From positions 1-38,481 of the forward strand of contig MU839293.1 of assembly GCA_030685235.1 (NCBI GenBank): a stretch of 38,481 nt of DNA, written 5' to 3'. This DNA comes from Copromyces sp. CBS 386.78 (taxonomy: Eukaryota; Ascomycota; Sordariomycetes; Sordariales; Sordariaceae). Below are positions 21,079 through 34,600 of this stretch, piece after piece; the first letter of the stretch is position 1, and each line of letters starts with the position of its first letter. The position numbers and the translations under genes are program-made. The notes below the pieces were generated by a model. It did not search any database and was not told the origin of the DNA. It worked only from the letters and a program-made list of their open reading frames with translations.

Positions 21079-23128
21079 TTACCCCTACTTAAAAGAAGTT
21101 ATATAATTAATTAAAGTTATATAAAATAATAAATAACCTTATTAAATATTTAATCCAATTATAAAAAACTTTTATAATTACTAATCGTAATAATTTCCTC
21201 TTCCCTTTATACTTTATTAACGGAGTTTCCGCTTCTATAATTAGCTCCTTTATTTTTTTTAACGCTTTCCTTCGCTTCTACTCCGCTGCTAGTTAATCTA
21301 GGGGTATTGGAACCTCCGGGTATACTTTATAAAATTGCCGTATTGTATTAGGGGATATGGTTACGTTAGTACGCGGCTATTATAAAAGTTGATAAGGTGG
21401 CGCTTAGACGACGAAATATTTTTAACGACTATTAATTACTTTATAATAATTATTAATTTTAATAAAATTCTATTTTACTAAATCTTCTTCGTTATTAGTC
21501 CTCTTTATATTACGACTTTAATTTGTACGAACGTCCTTTTATACTTCTAATTATCCCGGAATACTTACTTTAGCCTACAATTTAATTTTATTAACGTAAA
21601 AAGTAGGGCTATATTTTATATTAATCGGTAGTTTAAATATAACCCTATAACTATTTATTTTAACAATTTCGAATAGGCCTTTATAAAGAAGGGTAAGTTT
21701 TGCGTATAGTCGGCCGGTATTAAAATTTTCTATATTAAATAGGACCTTATTTCCTATTTTATACTTCGGGGTATTTATCCTTCGAATATTAGCGTTGGCT
21801 TTATACCGTTATTAAATTTATTTTATTTAATCTGTAATATATTTTAGTACTTTCTTAAAACGATCAATAATTTCGTTAACTTTGAAATATTCTACTTACT
21901 ATTAAACTAATAGATTTAGCGGGTATAATTTCGCTAGTTTAACGCCTATACGGGGGTGGAAATTATAGTTAGTAAAGAAAAGGGATATTCCCGTTATCTT
22001 TAAAATTAAATTATTACTAGCGAATTCTACGATTAGTAATTAATCTACTTAATTATCTTATACCTATTTAATATAGAAACGAAAATATTTTTTTATTTTT
22101 ATATTAATACGTTCCATTTAATTATTAATAGTTAGGTGGAATATAGAGGAGGGTTTAAAATTATTTTTAAGTAGGAGGATAGAATTCTTTAGAATTATAA
22201 AATAAATTAGGAATTTCGGTCCAATATAATAGAGTCCGGGAGGCCGTAGATATTATAGATTTTTTTAATAAACCGGTCCGCTAGTTCTTCGGCCGTAAGG
22301 CCGATAGTAGGAATAAAATATTGTATTTTCGTTAAATAATTAATAATAATAATTATATATTTGAATTCTTAACCCCGGCGTACGTAGGGAATTAAGGGGG
22401 TAATATAATCTACGGAAATATCCTTCTATAGTACGAAAAGTACTACTAACGGCTTTAAGAACCTATACGGAGAGTATTATAATAGTTTAGATTTAATATA
22501 CGGTAAGCAGGCTTTATAATAGGCTTTAACGGTATTAAATATCTTTAGTTAAAAGAAAAATTAAAAGAGTAACGAATAGGTTTTTTTATAATTTAGGTAG
22601 TTAGTAAATAGCGAATTATATACGCGGCGGAAGAGTTGGAATTAAAGTTTGGTATTATTAGGGTCGACGATAATAGCGCTTCGAAAGTAGGCTCGTCCTT
22701 ATATTACCTTATATTTTATAAATAATATTTTTTTTAATTAATTTTTTATTTCTTTAAATTATATACGGCGACTAGGGTCTAATAAGTAAACGAATAAGTT
22801 TTATAAGAATACCGATTTTTTATAATTTTCTATGATTAAGTCGTTAGTAGATTTATTATTTATTACCTCTAAGTTGTAAATATATTCGGTCCTGAAGTTA
22901 ATAATTTTTTTTCCGCTTTTTAGAACGAAAATTCCGTTTATAAAGATATTATAATCGAATAAAACTTTATTTTTAATTAGTAACCGCTCGTCGGCCTCGT
23001 CCTTAGGTAGGTCTTCCGGCTTTTTATTTAAAGCGTTAAGGCGTATTTATAACGAGCTTAGTCGGTATTTAATTATAAAGTTGAATTAGGAAAGGAAATA
23101 AAATTATTATATATAGCGGGGAATTAGT
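21079..23128 (-). mobile_element. G2 gypsy, 3' half: RNase H end, integrase, C-terminal region
   Basis: On the minus strand the right end carries the RNase H C-terminus and tether (L-I-P-R-Y-I, Q-F-N-F, K-Y-R, then D-L-P-K-D-E-A-D-E-R near 22,990). The integrase follows at about 22,150-22,560 with D-I-S-V-D-Y-I-T-P-L, R-L-T-K, A-E-E-L-A-D-R-F and G-L-P-D-S-I-I-L-D-R. The rest, down to 21,079, should hold the integrase C-terminus and any chromodomain, but RIP makes it unreadable to me. The open frame is cut at 23,128 by the LTR of G3 and resumes at 37,076. Confidence 0.85.
23123..23128. repeat. target-site duplication of G3, left copy
   Basis: ATTAGT here is repeated at 37,076-37,081 directly outside the other LTR. 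Because the neighbouring LTR base is shared, the true duplication may be five bases (ATTAG or TTAGT). Confidence 0.75.
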
Positions 23129-23692
23129 AATCTGGAGTGGAAAACACTACACAAGAAGAGAGACCAGCTCCCTACCACAAAAGAACTAACTCAACTAATA
23201 TAAAGATCATAAGAATTAACACCTCAAAGAGGAGAGCAAATCTACCGTAAAATAAATCCTATCCGTAAAATAAAAACGAGGAAATCTTCATATACCAACT
23301 ATCGACTACTTAGAAGAGATTAGAGCTAATACTAAAATATTGCACTCTAACAAATCTTCGAAAGAGGTTGAAGGAGCAAATTTAAACGTTAATCTTTTCA
23401 AGAGGGGATTACGAAGCAAAAGAAGAATAAACTTAGCACGGGAAAAACGAATTTAGGATTAGAATTCGAAATATATTCTTCTAAGAAAGAATATTATCTA
23501 GTCTAAACTACCTATCTCTCTTCCCAAATCTCGAAGGAAATTCCTTCTCCTTTTATTTTTAAAGTTCAAACCTATAACTAATAGCACCTAATTGAACAAC
23601 TAATCTACTCCTACTTGTAATGAACTACCTTGCTCCCTTAATAACCCCGTAGTCCTTTGCTAAGGAAAAAACGTGAAAAAATTCCCTAAATT
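23129..23692 (-). mobile_element. G3 left (3') LTR, 564 bp
   Basis: Equal in length to 36,512-37,075 and alignable throughout, ending in a nearly identical stretch with AAGGAAAAAACGTGAAAA. The next bases, AACTTCCCTTT, are on the minus strand a polypurine tract (AAAGGGAAG), as expected beside a 3' LTR. This copy keeps many CA dinucleotides that are TA in the right copy. Confidence 0.88.
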
Positions 23693-24126
23693 AAACTTCC
23701 CTTTAAGTCTGCAACAAGTCCTCCTTATAGACTTACTAAAAGAAAAACAGGATAGACGCTACAAACTCATCGCAAAAGCAGCGGATCCGATACTAACTTC
23801 CCTTCGTCTCTACCGATCTCCTCTCTACTACTCAGCTTGCAGAGCATTGTAGACAGCTTTCATCCACTATCGGACTATTATCTTCTCGACCTATTCCTCA
23901 TCCTTAATCCAGCTATACGTCCTCCAATAATTGCCCTCCTCCTATAAACGAAGATATTTGCTAGGGCGTATAGAGCGGTTAATCTTTATCCCCTTACAAC
24001 TAATTTCAATAAAGAAGACACGGGCAACTTCAAACACCTAGAGACCGCAAGTCCACTAATAGCGCTACAGCGGAAAAGACTTATTAATTTACTACATCTA
24101 CTTTAGGATCTTTGGCAGGCGATTTC
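23693..24126 (-). mobile_element. G3 3' untranslated segment, lightly mutated
   Basis: About 430 bases of near-normal base composition lie next to the left LTR. They end abruptly at about 24,126, where composition drops to extreme AT richness. No open frame of note. Likely the element's 3' non-coding part. Confidence 0.45.
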
Positions 24127-27100
24127 CCATTTTATTTATATATATATAGTTATTTATTGTATACCGGAAATAAATACTCTTTATAATTTCCTTTCGGCCT
24201 TTATTATAAATATTATTATAATAGTACTATCCGAATTCTCTTTAATCGAAGATTATTAGGCTAAAATAGAATTTATAAATAATAAGGATATACTACTACC
24301 TTATCCTTCGGAAATTCTAATATAATTATATAGAGGAGGTCGGTAATTAATTTTTAATAGTAATCGGTTATACTTCTAATAGGATATAAATTATATCCCT
24401 AAAATCCTTTAAAAACTAAAATAGGGCCGCGATAATTAATATACCCTTAATCTAATTCTCCGTATTATATATATATTATAAATTAACGAGCCCTACTATA
24501 GTAAATTCCTAATTTATTAAGGGGGTATCCTCCTTTATATTATAATTACGAGGGGCTTCGGGTAAATTTTTATTAATTATACACTAATAAAATACTTTAT
24601 CCTATAGTAATATAATAATATTAAAAATAAGAGAGTTTTTTATATTAATTCTATTATTTTTAAAAATGCGGACGAATTTCTAATCGATATTTAAATAATA
24701 TTCTTTAGGCGGTTGATTTTCTACGTAAAGGAGGTAAACTTCTCCGAATTTAAGCTTTTAAGCTAGCTAATTCTAAATCTCCCGATTCTAGCGTATAAAA
24801 ACTTTATAAATAATATAATAAATATTTTTAAGAAGATTATAATACAAGATTTATAGGAGTAGAGGACCTTTTAGGATAGGGGTAGTAGGCGAAGAGACGG
24901 CGGGTAAGGAAAGTATTATAATAGGTTTACTAATAAAAAAAAAAATTTTTAATAATTAAATTAAGAGGGGTAGAAAAAAATGTTTGGAGATTTAGTATAA
25001 ATAGGTTATTAAAGGTAGAAATTTGGAAGAAGAAATCTAGTAAAAGAAGGCCGTTCTCTTATAAATAGCTAGTAGGCTTTAAAATTTAATTTCCTTCTTT
25101 CTTTAAGGGCTACAATCTCCTATATAAGCGTTTTCCTTTTTAAATAACTATTATATACTGTATTTCGTCCTTAGATAAAATAAAGGGGATAAAGAAAAAA
25201 TCTTTTTAAAGGGGTTTAAAAAGGAGGGTATTCAAATAAAGTTCTGAAGTTGGAACCGTTTATTAAAGTATTTCCTAACGTAAAATTAGTAGAAGAATAC
25301 TTTTAATCTTATTTATTAATTTAGACTAATATTTATTTATATTCTAAATTATTAAACTTTTCTAAAGAAAGTATAGGGTAGTAATTTTTTATCTAATATT
25401 TTTTCTTTCCGCTTTATCGTCCTTTTTATAATTAGAAGGAAATTAGGTAATTAAAACGGGGGAATTTTATACTTAGCTACTTATTTAATAATACCCTTTT
25501 ATTAAATAATAATTATAAATAATACTTCGTAAAAGGAATTCCTTTTCTTTTTCTTCCTTTATTCAGAAGTCTAAATCTCTTCTCTAATTATAATAATAGT
25601 ATAAACCGCAAACCGCTCTTTTTATTTTAATACCCTTTCTTCTTTTATTATTTTAATTAATTATTAAAATCCTTAAATACGTAATTGAACCGATCCTTAA
25701 TCTCTTCTTAATTAATATACGCTAATTAGGTATAAAAGATCTTTAATTCCTACCTCTTTCCTAATTTTTCCTACAATTTATATTATTATTATTATTTTAC
25801 TTAAATTTTTTTTTATATTAGTACTATATCTTTATCTTTGATTCCTTTTTCGCCTTTTATAATTAACTTTATTTAGGTTAAAATTCGCGCTAATTTCCTA
25901 CCTCTTTTTACTTTTAATATAATTTTATAGCTTTACTAAAATATTAAAGAGCTATAAATAAATATTTATAACCGCTTAATTATATTTAGAAATTTAATTC
26001 CCATTCCCTAATTTCTTTTAAAAATAATAAATTAGGTTCGTTATACGAATAAGCGTCCTAATAGTAAATAGTAAATCCTTTCTAAAGTTTATATTAATTT
26101 TAACTATTACCCGTTTATCTTTATAAATAGCCTTTAAAATATTCTATATACTACGACCTACTTTACCTTCGTAAAATATGTAAAGATCTATACCCTCCGT
26201 ATATTATAAATTATAAATTTATTCTACTTATAGTAAAAGCTGCCTAAAAATGTCGTTTTCTTTTCGCAATTTATTAAAAACTTTAATATATTTATTAAAT
26301 ATTAAAGGATTATTTTAAAGGCGGCGGAAAGCATTTTTAGTAAAAAGGAATTTTATAACCTAATTTTTATTAAAAAGAAAGGGGGCTAACTTTAACAATA
26401 TTATAATTCTCTATTAAATTTTAAAAAAGAATATATCTTAGTATTAATAATTTAGGCGTTTGGATAAGAGTAAATAATTAAATCGGGTATTAATTTCCGC
26501 TTCCTTTATTAATTATATTTTTCTTTTAAAAACCGAATTACTTATATTTATTATATTACCTATTTTTAAAAAACTTTTATATTAATCTATATTAATAAAT
26601 AGTAATATAAGACTCCGCTTATATAAATTCCTTTTATCGGGTATATTTCTATAGGTTAAAATATTAAAGGGGGGATTTATATTAATTATTATTAATATAT
26701 TAAAAAGGCTATCGATTATATTATTTTTTAAAAGTTCTTTAAAGCCCTTAAAACTTTTAATTAATATTATAGGGATTTCTATAATAGAAAGTATAATTTC
26801 CTATTTAAAAATAGGAGCGGAAGTTCTCTAATATCGATCGAAGGTTTTATTCCTTCTTAGTAATTTTATTATTCTAATTCTATTCTTTAGGATCTTATAT
26901 AGTAGTTTAAATATATTCGGTACGAAGCAGAGGTTTTAAAGTTAAAGGAGAAGGGTTTAAATATTAAGGGTATTAAAATTAATAATAAATTCGGGAGCGT
27001 AAAATTACTTCGTTTATTTATACTAATTAAAAAAAAGGTTATTCTTAACGAAAATGAGGATGATTAATTAATTCGGAAGCGTCTTTATTCTTCTTACAAT

Positions 27101-28640
27101 ATTTAATTTAGAATAGCGGTTATTAATTGTCTTTAGGGAGGAGGAGATTTTACGAAAAAATTTCGGGGCGGGGTAATTCTAATAAGAAAAGGTAGCGGTA
27201 ATTTAGTAAAGAAAAAAGAATATTATATAGTATATTCCTTAATATGCTTCCCTTAGTGTAGATCTCTACGTAATAGTAACACTCCTTATTTTATAGTATA
27301 TCTTCCCTTCGAAAGCGGTTAAAGCCTAGAATACCGTTTTCGTACAAAAATAAAAATTCTAATAATAGAAATGGCAAAAAGTATAGAAAAAAGTAAATAA
27401 AAATAAAAATAATAAGAATAGAAGGTAATAAAATATAAACGTATTTGAAAAGTAAGAATAAAATTGTTATCTTTTATAGGTATTACGTTCTAGGGGTAGA
27501 AATTTATTCTTAAACGCTTAGCTAGAGTTATTAAAGTGCCGGGAGGTAATTTATAGTAAATTAGCTACTAGAGGGTATTATTTATTTAAATAGCTTTACT
27601 ACTATTTTATTAATTTAATGCTTAGTTCTACGTATATAGATTATTAGTAATAGAATAGTCGAGAGCGGTCTTACGTAATTTTATTATTTCTCTTTTCGGG
27701 AAAAGTAGAAATTAGAGGTTGGCCCTTAATAATTTATATTTAATTAAATAGCCCTAAATCTAATAATTTTAAATAGTATAGAAAATTAAAGAAGTAAATC
27801 GCGTCATTTCCTTCGCTAAGCGTTAATATTCTATTATATTATATTTAAAAGGCCGATAGCGTGAGTAAAAGTAATAATAATATTAATAGCGAAAGCAATA
27901 TTAATATAAAAATATTATTTTCTTTAAGAGAAGCAATAAAAAATTAAGTATTTCTCTTCCTTTAATTTAAAACCTCCTAATAAGGTAATTAGTAATAAAC
28001 TATTTAATTAAAAAGGTAAAATCTTCTAATATTTAAATAGTCTTCCCGAATTTAAAAATTAAATAATCTTTTTAATAATTTTAAGTAGCCCTTAATAATA
28101 ATCCTTAGCTCTAATAATTTAAATTACTTTCGTAGGTAGCGAAGCTTATATTATATTTAATTAAAGAGTATAAGGAAATATCCACTAAGTTAAAATATTA
28201 GTAGTACGGATAAAATAGCTTTAAAAGCGGTTTCTAGGCGGTAGAAATAACTAACGAAAAAATAAATTTCCTTTAGGAAGAATCTTCCCTTAGAAAGGTA
28301 ATTTAAATAAATCTCCTCCCTTCTAGAACTTTATAAAATAAATTATTCTTTAAATTAAAAATAGTAATTATATTTAAATAATACACTAATTTTTTAATTA
28401 TATATTCCAAACCTACTTTTATTTAAATTTATAATTCCCTAAAGGCCTTCAATATATTAAGGCTAGAAATAAGTCGGGATTATTTATATTATAAAATTAG
28501 CAAGGACTTTCTTTTATTCGAATTTTTAAACCAAAAAAATAAAATAAATAAATAAAAATATATAAATTTAAATTAAAATAGTAAGGGGGAAGAAATAAAA
28601 GGATATATCTTTAATACGTAGGGATAGAGAGGGAATTGGG
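24127..28640. other. 4.5-kb AT-rich block inside G3, content unresolved
   Basis: This block lies between the end of G3 pol and the 3' non-coding part. No gag-pol motif is readable. On the plus strand, if TAG/TAA are read as former Trp/Gln, long patches appear open at about 25,150-26,000 and 26,850-27,250, including G-L-N-I-K-G-I-K-I-N-N-K, but I cannot name a family. It may be an extra element ORF, a captured gene, or another nested insertion. A purine-rich run at 28,560-28,690 marks its right edge. Confidence 0.4.
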
Positions 28641-31600
28641 GAAGGAAAAAGCAGAAAATAAAAAAGAAAAAAGAGAAAAAAGAATAGAAAAATATCGGAT
28701 CGAAAATCTCGGTCGGGGTACGGATCTCTTCTATTAAAACTCTTCCTCCTCTTCTTCGGGGTCTACTTTTTCCTAATTACCTAGTAACTTAGTATTCGGT
28801 AAGGGGATTTCTAAATATTAATTCTATTTTACCACTTTTACCTTTTATACTTTAATACGAAATTTTATTACCTATTATAATTCGAATATTATCCTTTCTT
28901 CGTCTAGGCCAGTACTTAAATCTCGCTATTCTATTTCTTCTAATATTACTCCGTTATTAAATTATTTAAAGTCTCCTTATCTTCCTTCGAAATTAATTTA
29001 ATCTAATAAAACTTCGGGCTTATTTATTATTAATATTATACTATCCTTTATAATAAATTTCTTAATCTTCTAAGAATTAATTAACTTATTAATTTCTACG
29101 CTATTAAAAGTCCTAATATAGTAAACGTTACCCGAAATTCGGCAGATACAATACGGACTTCCCTACCAGTAAGTTAACTTCTTATTAGAATTTATATTAA
29201 TACGCCGGATATTATTATAGATTAATATTAAATTTCCCTCTTCAATTTAACTATTTAAAAGTTTCATTTTTCGCTTATTATACCTATTATAATAGTTAGC
29301 AGCCTTCTTTTTTACTATTACAACTTTCTTAGCTACTTAAATAAAGTAATATTTAATATTTATATATATAACAATTATAGTAAAAATTAATTCCTCTCTT
29401 ATTATACGCTTATTATCGTTTTCCTAATTTATTACTTTTTAAAAGGGTAAATTAAATTTAATAGGGGTAATCGGATTATAATTATAAATAAACTAAAAGG
29501 GAGTATATCCGTAATTACCTCTTATTATTATATAATCGGTAAAAAGAATATAAGGTAAATATATTTTTTAATTAGTATTATTCCCGTTAATTATTTTAAT
29601 TAAAGAGGTAGCGATAGTTGAATATCTTTATTCGTTTAATTTATTCGTCTTCGAATTATAAGGGGTAATAATATACTTTAAAATCCCTAATAAATTAATT
29701 ACTTCTTTAAATATTCCTATAAACTTTAAACTACTATTTATTAGAATAGAAATAAGAAATCCCTAGCGGAGAAAGATTAATTTTAAAAACTTCTAAACGT
29801 TCTCTACTTTAGTATTAAATAGAATAATAGCTTTTATATAACTAGTAAAATTATTTCTAACTTCCAATAAAGGCACTCTCTTTCTATTTATACCGGGTAT
29901 AAATTAAATATTAAAAGTCTACTTTCCTATAAATTAAATATTAAGAAATATCTATTAATATTTATTTTCGAACCTTTTAAAATTATATTTCTAATAAATT
30001 AGATAAAAACGGATTAATTCTTCTACGTCGGTATATATACCCTTCTAATAATAATATTCGGTAATATAGTAGTATATTCCTTCCCTTCTTTAATAATCTA
30101 CTTTATTATAATAATAAAATATAATTTATTTACGCTTTATAAGGCTATTAACTAACTTTCGTAGAAATTACAAAGGATTTATCGGTTATAATTAGAGAGT
30201 TCCCTCGGAAATAAAGTATTTTATAATATTATTATAGAATTAGCGCCTAAGAACAAATCCTTTTAAGCGGCTAAGAACCTTATATATTATTAAATAGGTA
30301 GAAATTTCGTAAGAAAAGTCTAACCAATTTCTTTTAAAAATAGGCTCTAGAATATCAGTATAAATAACGAAAATAGAATAAATCTATACATTTACAAAAT
30401 TATTAATATCTATTTCATATTCCTTCTTATAAAGATTAGAAGGCCTTAAAGGTTTACAAAATAAACTATTAGCAATTATATTCTTACTTCCAAGAATATA
30501 CTTAATTTCGAAATCGAAAATCTTAATCTACACAATCTATTTTATTAATAAAGTACTAGGGACGTTACTAGTAATACTATTAAATTAATATATAAGGACT
30601 ATAACATTTATTTTAATAATAAAGCGAACGCCGAATAAGTATTCTCGTAAACATTTAAAAATATAGAAGAAACTTCAAAACTCCTTTTTAATAATATTAT
30701 ATTACTTTTCAACCTCTAACTAAATCCCGCTTTCGAACCTATAAAAATATCTTTTATTATTAGGGCCGATTTACTCTAATATTATTCCCTATCTTTTGAT
30801 TAAAACGTTAATTATAAAGTAGATTATATTATACTTCGGGTCGTTATAAATAAAGGTCGCTAAAATCGGGGTAGTAATTATAAAATACTAAAGGTATTCT
30901 ATTATAAATTACTTATTCTCAGTCTAAATCTATTTAATTCCCTTTTTTATTAATATATAAAGGAGGATTACAATAATACCGAAATTTTTAATCTAAATCC
31001 TATAATATTTAATAATTCTAATAAAAACTTTAACCTACTTAATTTCTTTACTTTTCTTATTTAGTCGGTATTCGTAATAAGTTTACTTATTAATTTTTAT
31101 AACTTTATCTTTATTTAAAGATCTCCTATCGGGATTATAAAAATATTTTACGAATATAACTTCGTTCTAATACTAATTGGACTTAGTAACTATAATAATT
31201 CTTCCGGCTAATTCTATATTAAATAAAACTTTATCGATATTAATTAAATATTCTAAAACGTATTTCCTAACTCCCTTTATATTAATCTCCTCCCTATTAT
31301 AATCTATCTAAGGGCCTTTAATACAAATATCGTTAAAATAGGGTTAGCAAATATCGGGAATTAGGTTATAGAATATTCTAATTATTACTTTTATAAATTA
31401 AACAATAGAATTAATACTTCCTTAAAGTAAAATTATTATCCTAAAGTAGCTAAAAAGTATAAAAAAGGTAATAATATTCCTACTAGTCTCTTCGAAGGGA
31501 ATTTAATTATAACTAGAAAAGAGATCGAATAGAGAGATTATTTTACAACTTCTAAAACCTTTATTAAATTCTTCGTAACCTAGGGGTAGATTTATATTTT

Positions 31601-34600
31601 TTAAAGTAACCCGGTTAATCTTTTAAACATTATTAATTAAACGTATACTTCTATCCTTTTTAATAACGAAAAACTAATTATTTTAGTAAATAGCGTAGCT
31701 TTCTTCGAAGATTCCTTTCTTTATCCTTTCCCTAAATAGATTATAAATTTAATTATAGAGGGCTTTAAGGATAAGGATAGCTTTAATCTATTAAATTAAA
31801 TACGGGATAGTACGGATTTATTAAAGGGGAATTATATTAGGATTAAATTTTCTATACTCTATAAAATCCTAAGTAAGAATATATTCTTTATTATAGAAAA
31901 TATAAATAAATAATTCAATTTTACTATTATTCAAAATACTTTAAACCGTTTTAATTATAATTTAAAAACGTTCCTCAATTAATTTCGACCCTTTAATTAG
32001 CTCTGTAAACTAGGGAATAATATAATTGTTCTATTCTATACCGAAATTCTCTAAAATATTAGTAATTTATTCCTATATTTAAGCCTACTTATTTACCTTC
32101 TAATTAGGGTTTCTTACTAGCTTTAACCTATTAAATCCTACGTTATCGATTAAATTAATTTTTTAGCCGACCCTTTTATATATAGTATTAATTTATACGC
32201 AGAGAATTATTAATATTTACTTCACTTTCCTTACAGATTTCCTTACAATTTTTTTAAATTCCTTTATTAACGCCTTTTTAATCCTCCTCTTTACCTATCG
32301 GAAAATAACTATTACTTTTAATTCTTCCGAATCCTCTTTAATACTAATCTTAAAATTTTTTCCTTTACTTTATACTAAATATAATTAAATAATATTCTTT
32401 AAACCCAAACTAACCTTAGAACTAGCGTTTCCTTTTCTAATAATCCCTTAAACTTTTTATAACGCCTTATATTTTTCCTTTTCTTCAAATAATATTTCTA
32501 CTAAATCTTCCACTATTTCATCTATAAATATAGCGATTTTCTTATTATCCTCCTCAAATTCTATCTAATTCAATAGTTTTATCCTTATTAGAAAATTAAT
32601 ATTTATAGCGTTATTTCTACCGAATTATATAAAAGCTATAAATACTGCTTAAAAATTAAATTTATTAATCAACTCTAACTAACTTCTAAACTTCGAAATT
32701 TTTACCGCCTTTATATACTTCGGGGGTAATAATTAAAGTAATACGAATTACTATTCCGTTAATAGTAATAAAAATATAATTCTTCCTATTCTTATTGTAT
32801 TTTATATAAATATTAGCATTTTAAAAGAAGAGGAGACCTAAAATAATTTTATAATTAAGTAAACGGTTTTCGGTAATAAAGAAATAAACTTCCTTACTTT
32901 TATCAAATAAATAAATCTTCTTACAAATCTCACTAAAGAATCCCTTCTAACTACTATTATTATTAATATTAGTAATTTCAATATTAATATTCGTTAAATT
33001 AAAATAATCTACCAATCCTTTATAAATAATATTATACTTAACTCCTATATTAAATAAAGTAATAATCTTCTCTCCTCCTTTCGTTTTAATAGAGATTATT
33101 AGCGTAAGTAATATAGAAAATCGGGTAACCCTATTCCCTAAAACTAAAGTAAATATTTCGGTATATTTGACGATATTAATAAAAGTATTATAGAGTAATA
33201 CCCTCTTAATTAATTTAATTTTAAATTTATTAATTTTCTATTATTCTAAAAGAACGTTAACGAATATTAATTAATCGATTTAACTATAAATAATTTAGAC
33301 GTTCTCTTTTATTAATTTAATAAAATTAATTAAAGTATAATTATAAGTAGATTTCTGCCTAATATTTATAATATTGATTTAAATAAGTCTTTTAAGTATA
33401 ATAGGTCCTTTAGGGACGATAGGGACGAATTTATTAGCCTCCGGAATATTATTACGGGTAGTACTACCGTTATACTTAAATTCAAATTTAAGCAAATTAT
33501 AATTATCATTATGAATAGTATTAATAAGTAAATCTACCTAATAATAAATAATTATAATATTAACGGGGCTATATTTAATAATATTTTTAATAGTAATTAA
33601 GACTTTAGCGTTTATAAATTTCGTAATTATAAAGTAAAATTCCTTCAAATCCGTAATATTATTATAAACCTTAGGATTTTTAAGCTAATTAAAAAAGTAG
33701 ACCTTCTTAACCTTCTTAATAATAAATTTAGAAGCGGGTTACTTTTCTTTTATAATATTAACGTTATATTTAGCTCCTTTTTTAGCTATATTAATAGTTA
33801 AAATAAAAGGGATAAATAAGAATATAGGAATATTATTAAAAAAATTACCTTCGGAGACCCAAACCTTCTTAGTCTCTTTAAAGGCAACGATTATTATAGA
33901 AGTTAGGGGTATTATATTAATTTCGACCTCATTTCCCAAATTAATTAATTTTATAACCTTCGGAAATTTACTAGGGAGCTTCTTATTTCTAATTAAGATA
34001 ATATATATAGAAGCGACTTATTTTCGAACCTTTAATATCGGACTATAAAAATAATTATACCTCCTAATTTAAACAATATTAATTAAAATTAATATCTTCT
34101 TCCCCTTTAATTTTTATATTTCTTCCTACTTTCTTCTAGTACTTCAGTAGAGGATATTAAATTTCGGAATATAATTGGGTTTATTAAAATTTCTACCCTT
34201 ATAATATTCAAATTCCTAAATTTTAAAATTAGAATAAATAAAATAATTCGGTTCTAAAATAATTAAAAATTTTAATAAATTTCCGACTTTCCCTTATTTT
34301 TACGTAGCATAATATAACTCTTAATTTACATAATTTTCGTAATTATAACTAAGGTTAAGGAAAATAATAAATAATATACCCCTAGAGACCTAAACCTTTT
34401 AAAAAGAATAATATCCGTATATAAAGTCTATATCCTTTTTAGCGTACTTATATATAAAGTAATTTCCTCTATATTAATAATAGACCTTCTAATATTCGTT
34501 AGAAAATTAGTAATTACTAAATAATAAATACTAAATTTTATTTCGATTAAAACTATTAATAAGTATAATATTAATTTAAATAGTATTAATTTAAATAGGA

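Noticed and set aside
24127..28640. Starship-type captain (DUF3435) or another cargo gene in the AT-rich block
   Set aside because: I could not match any diagnostic tyrosine-recombinase residues through the RIP damage; naming a family would be guesswork.
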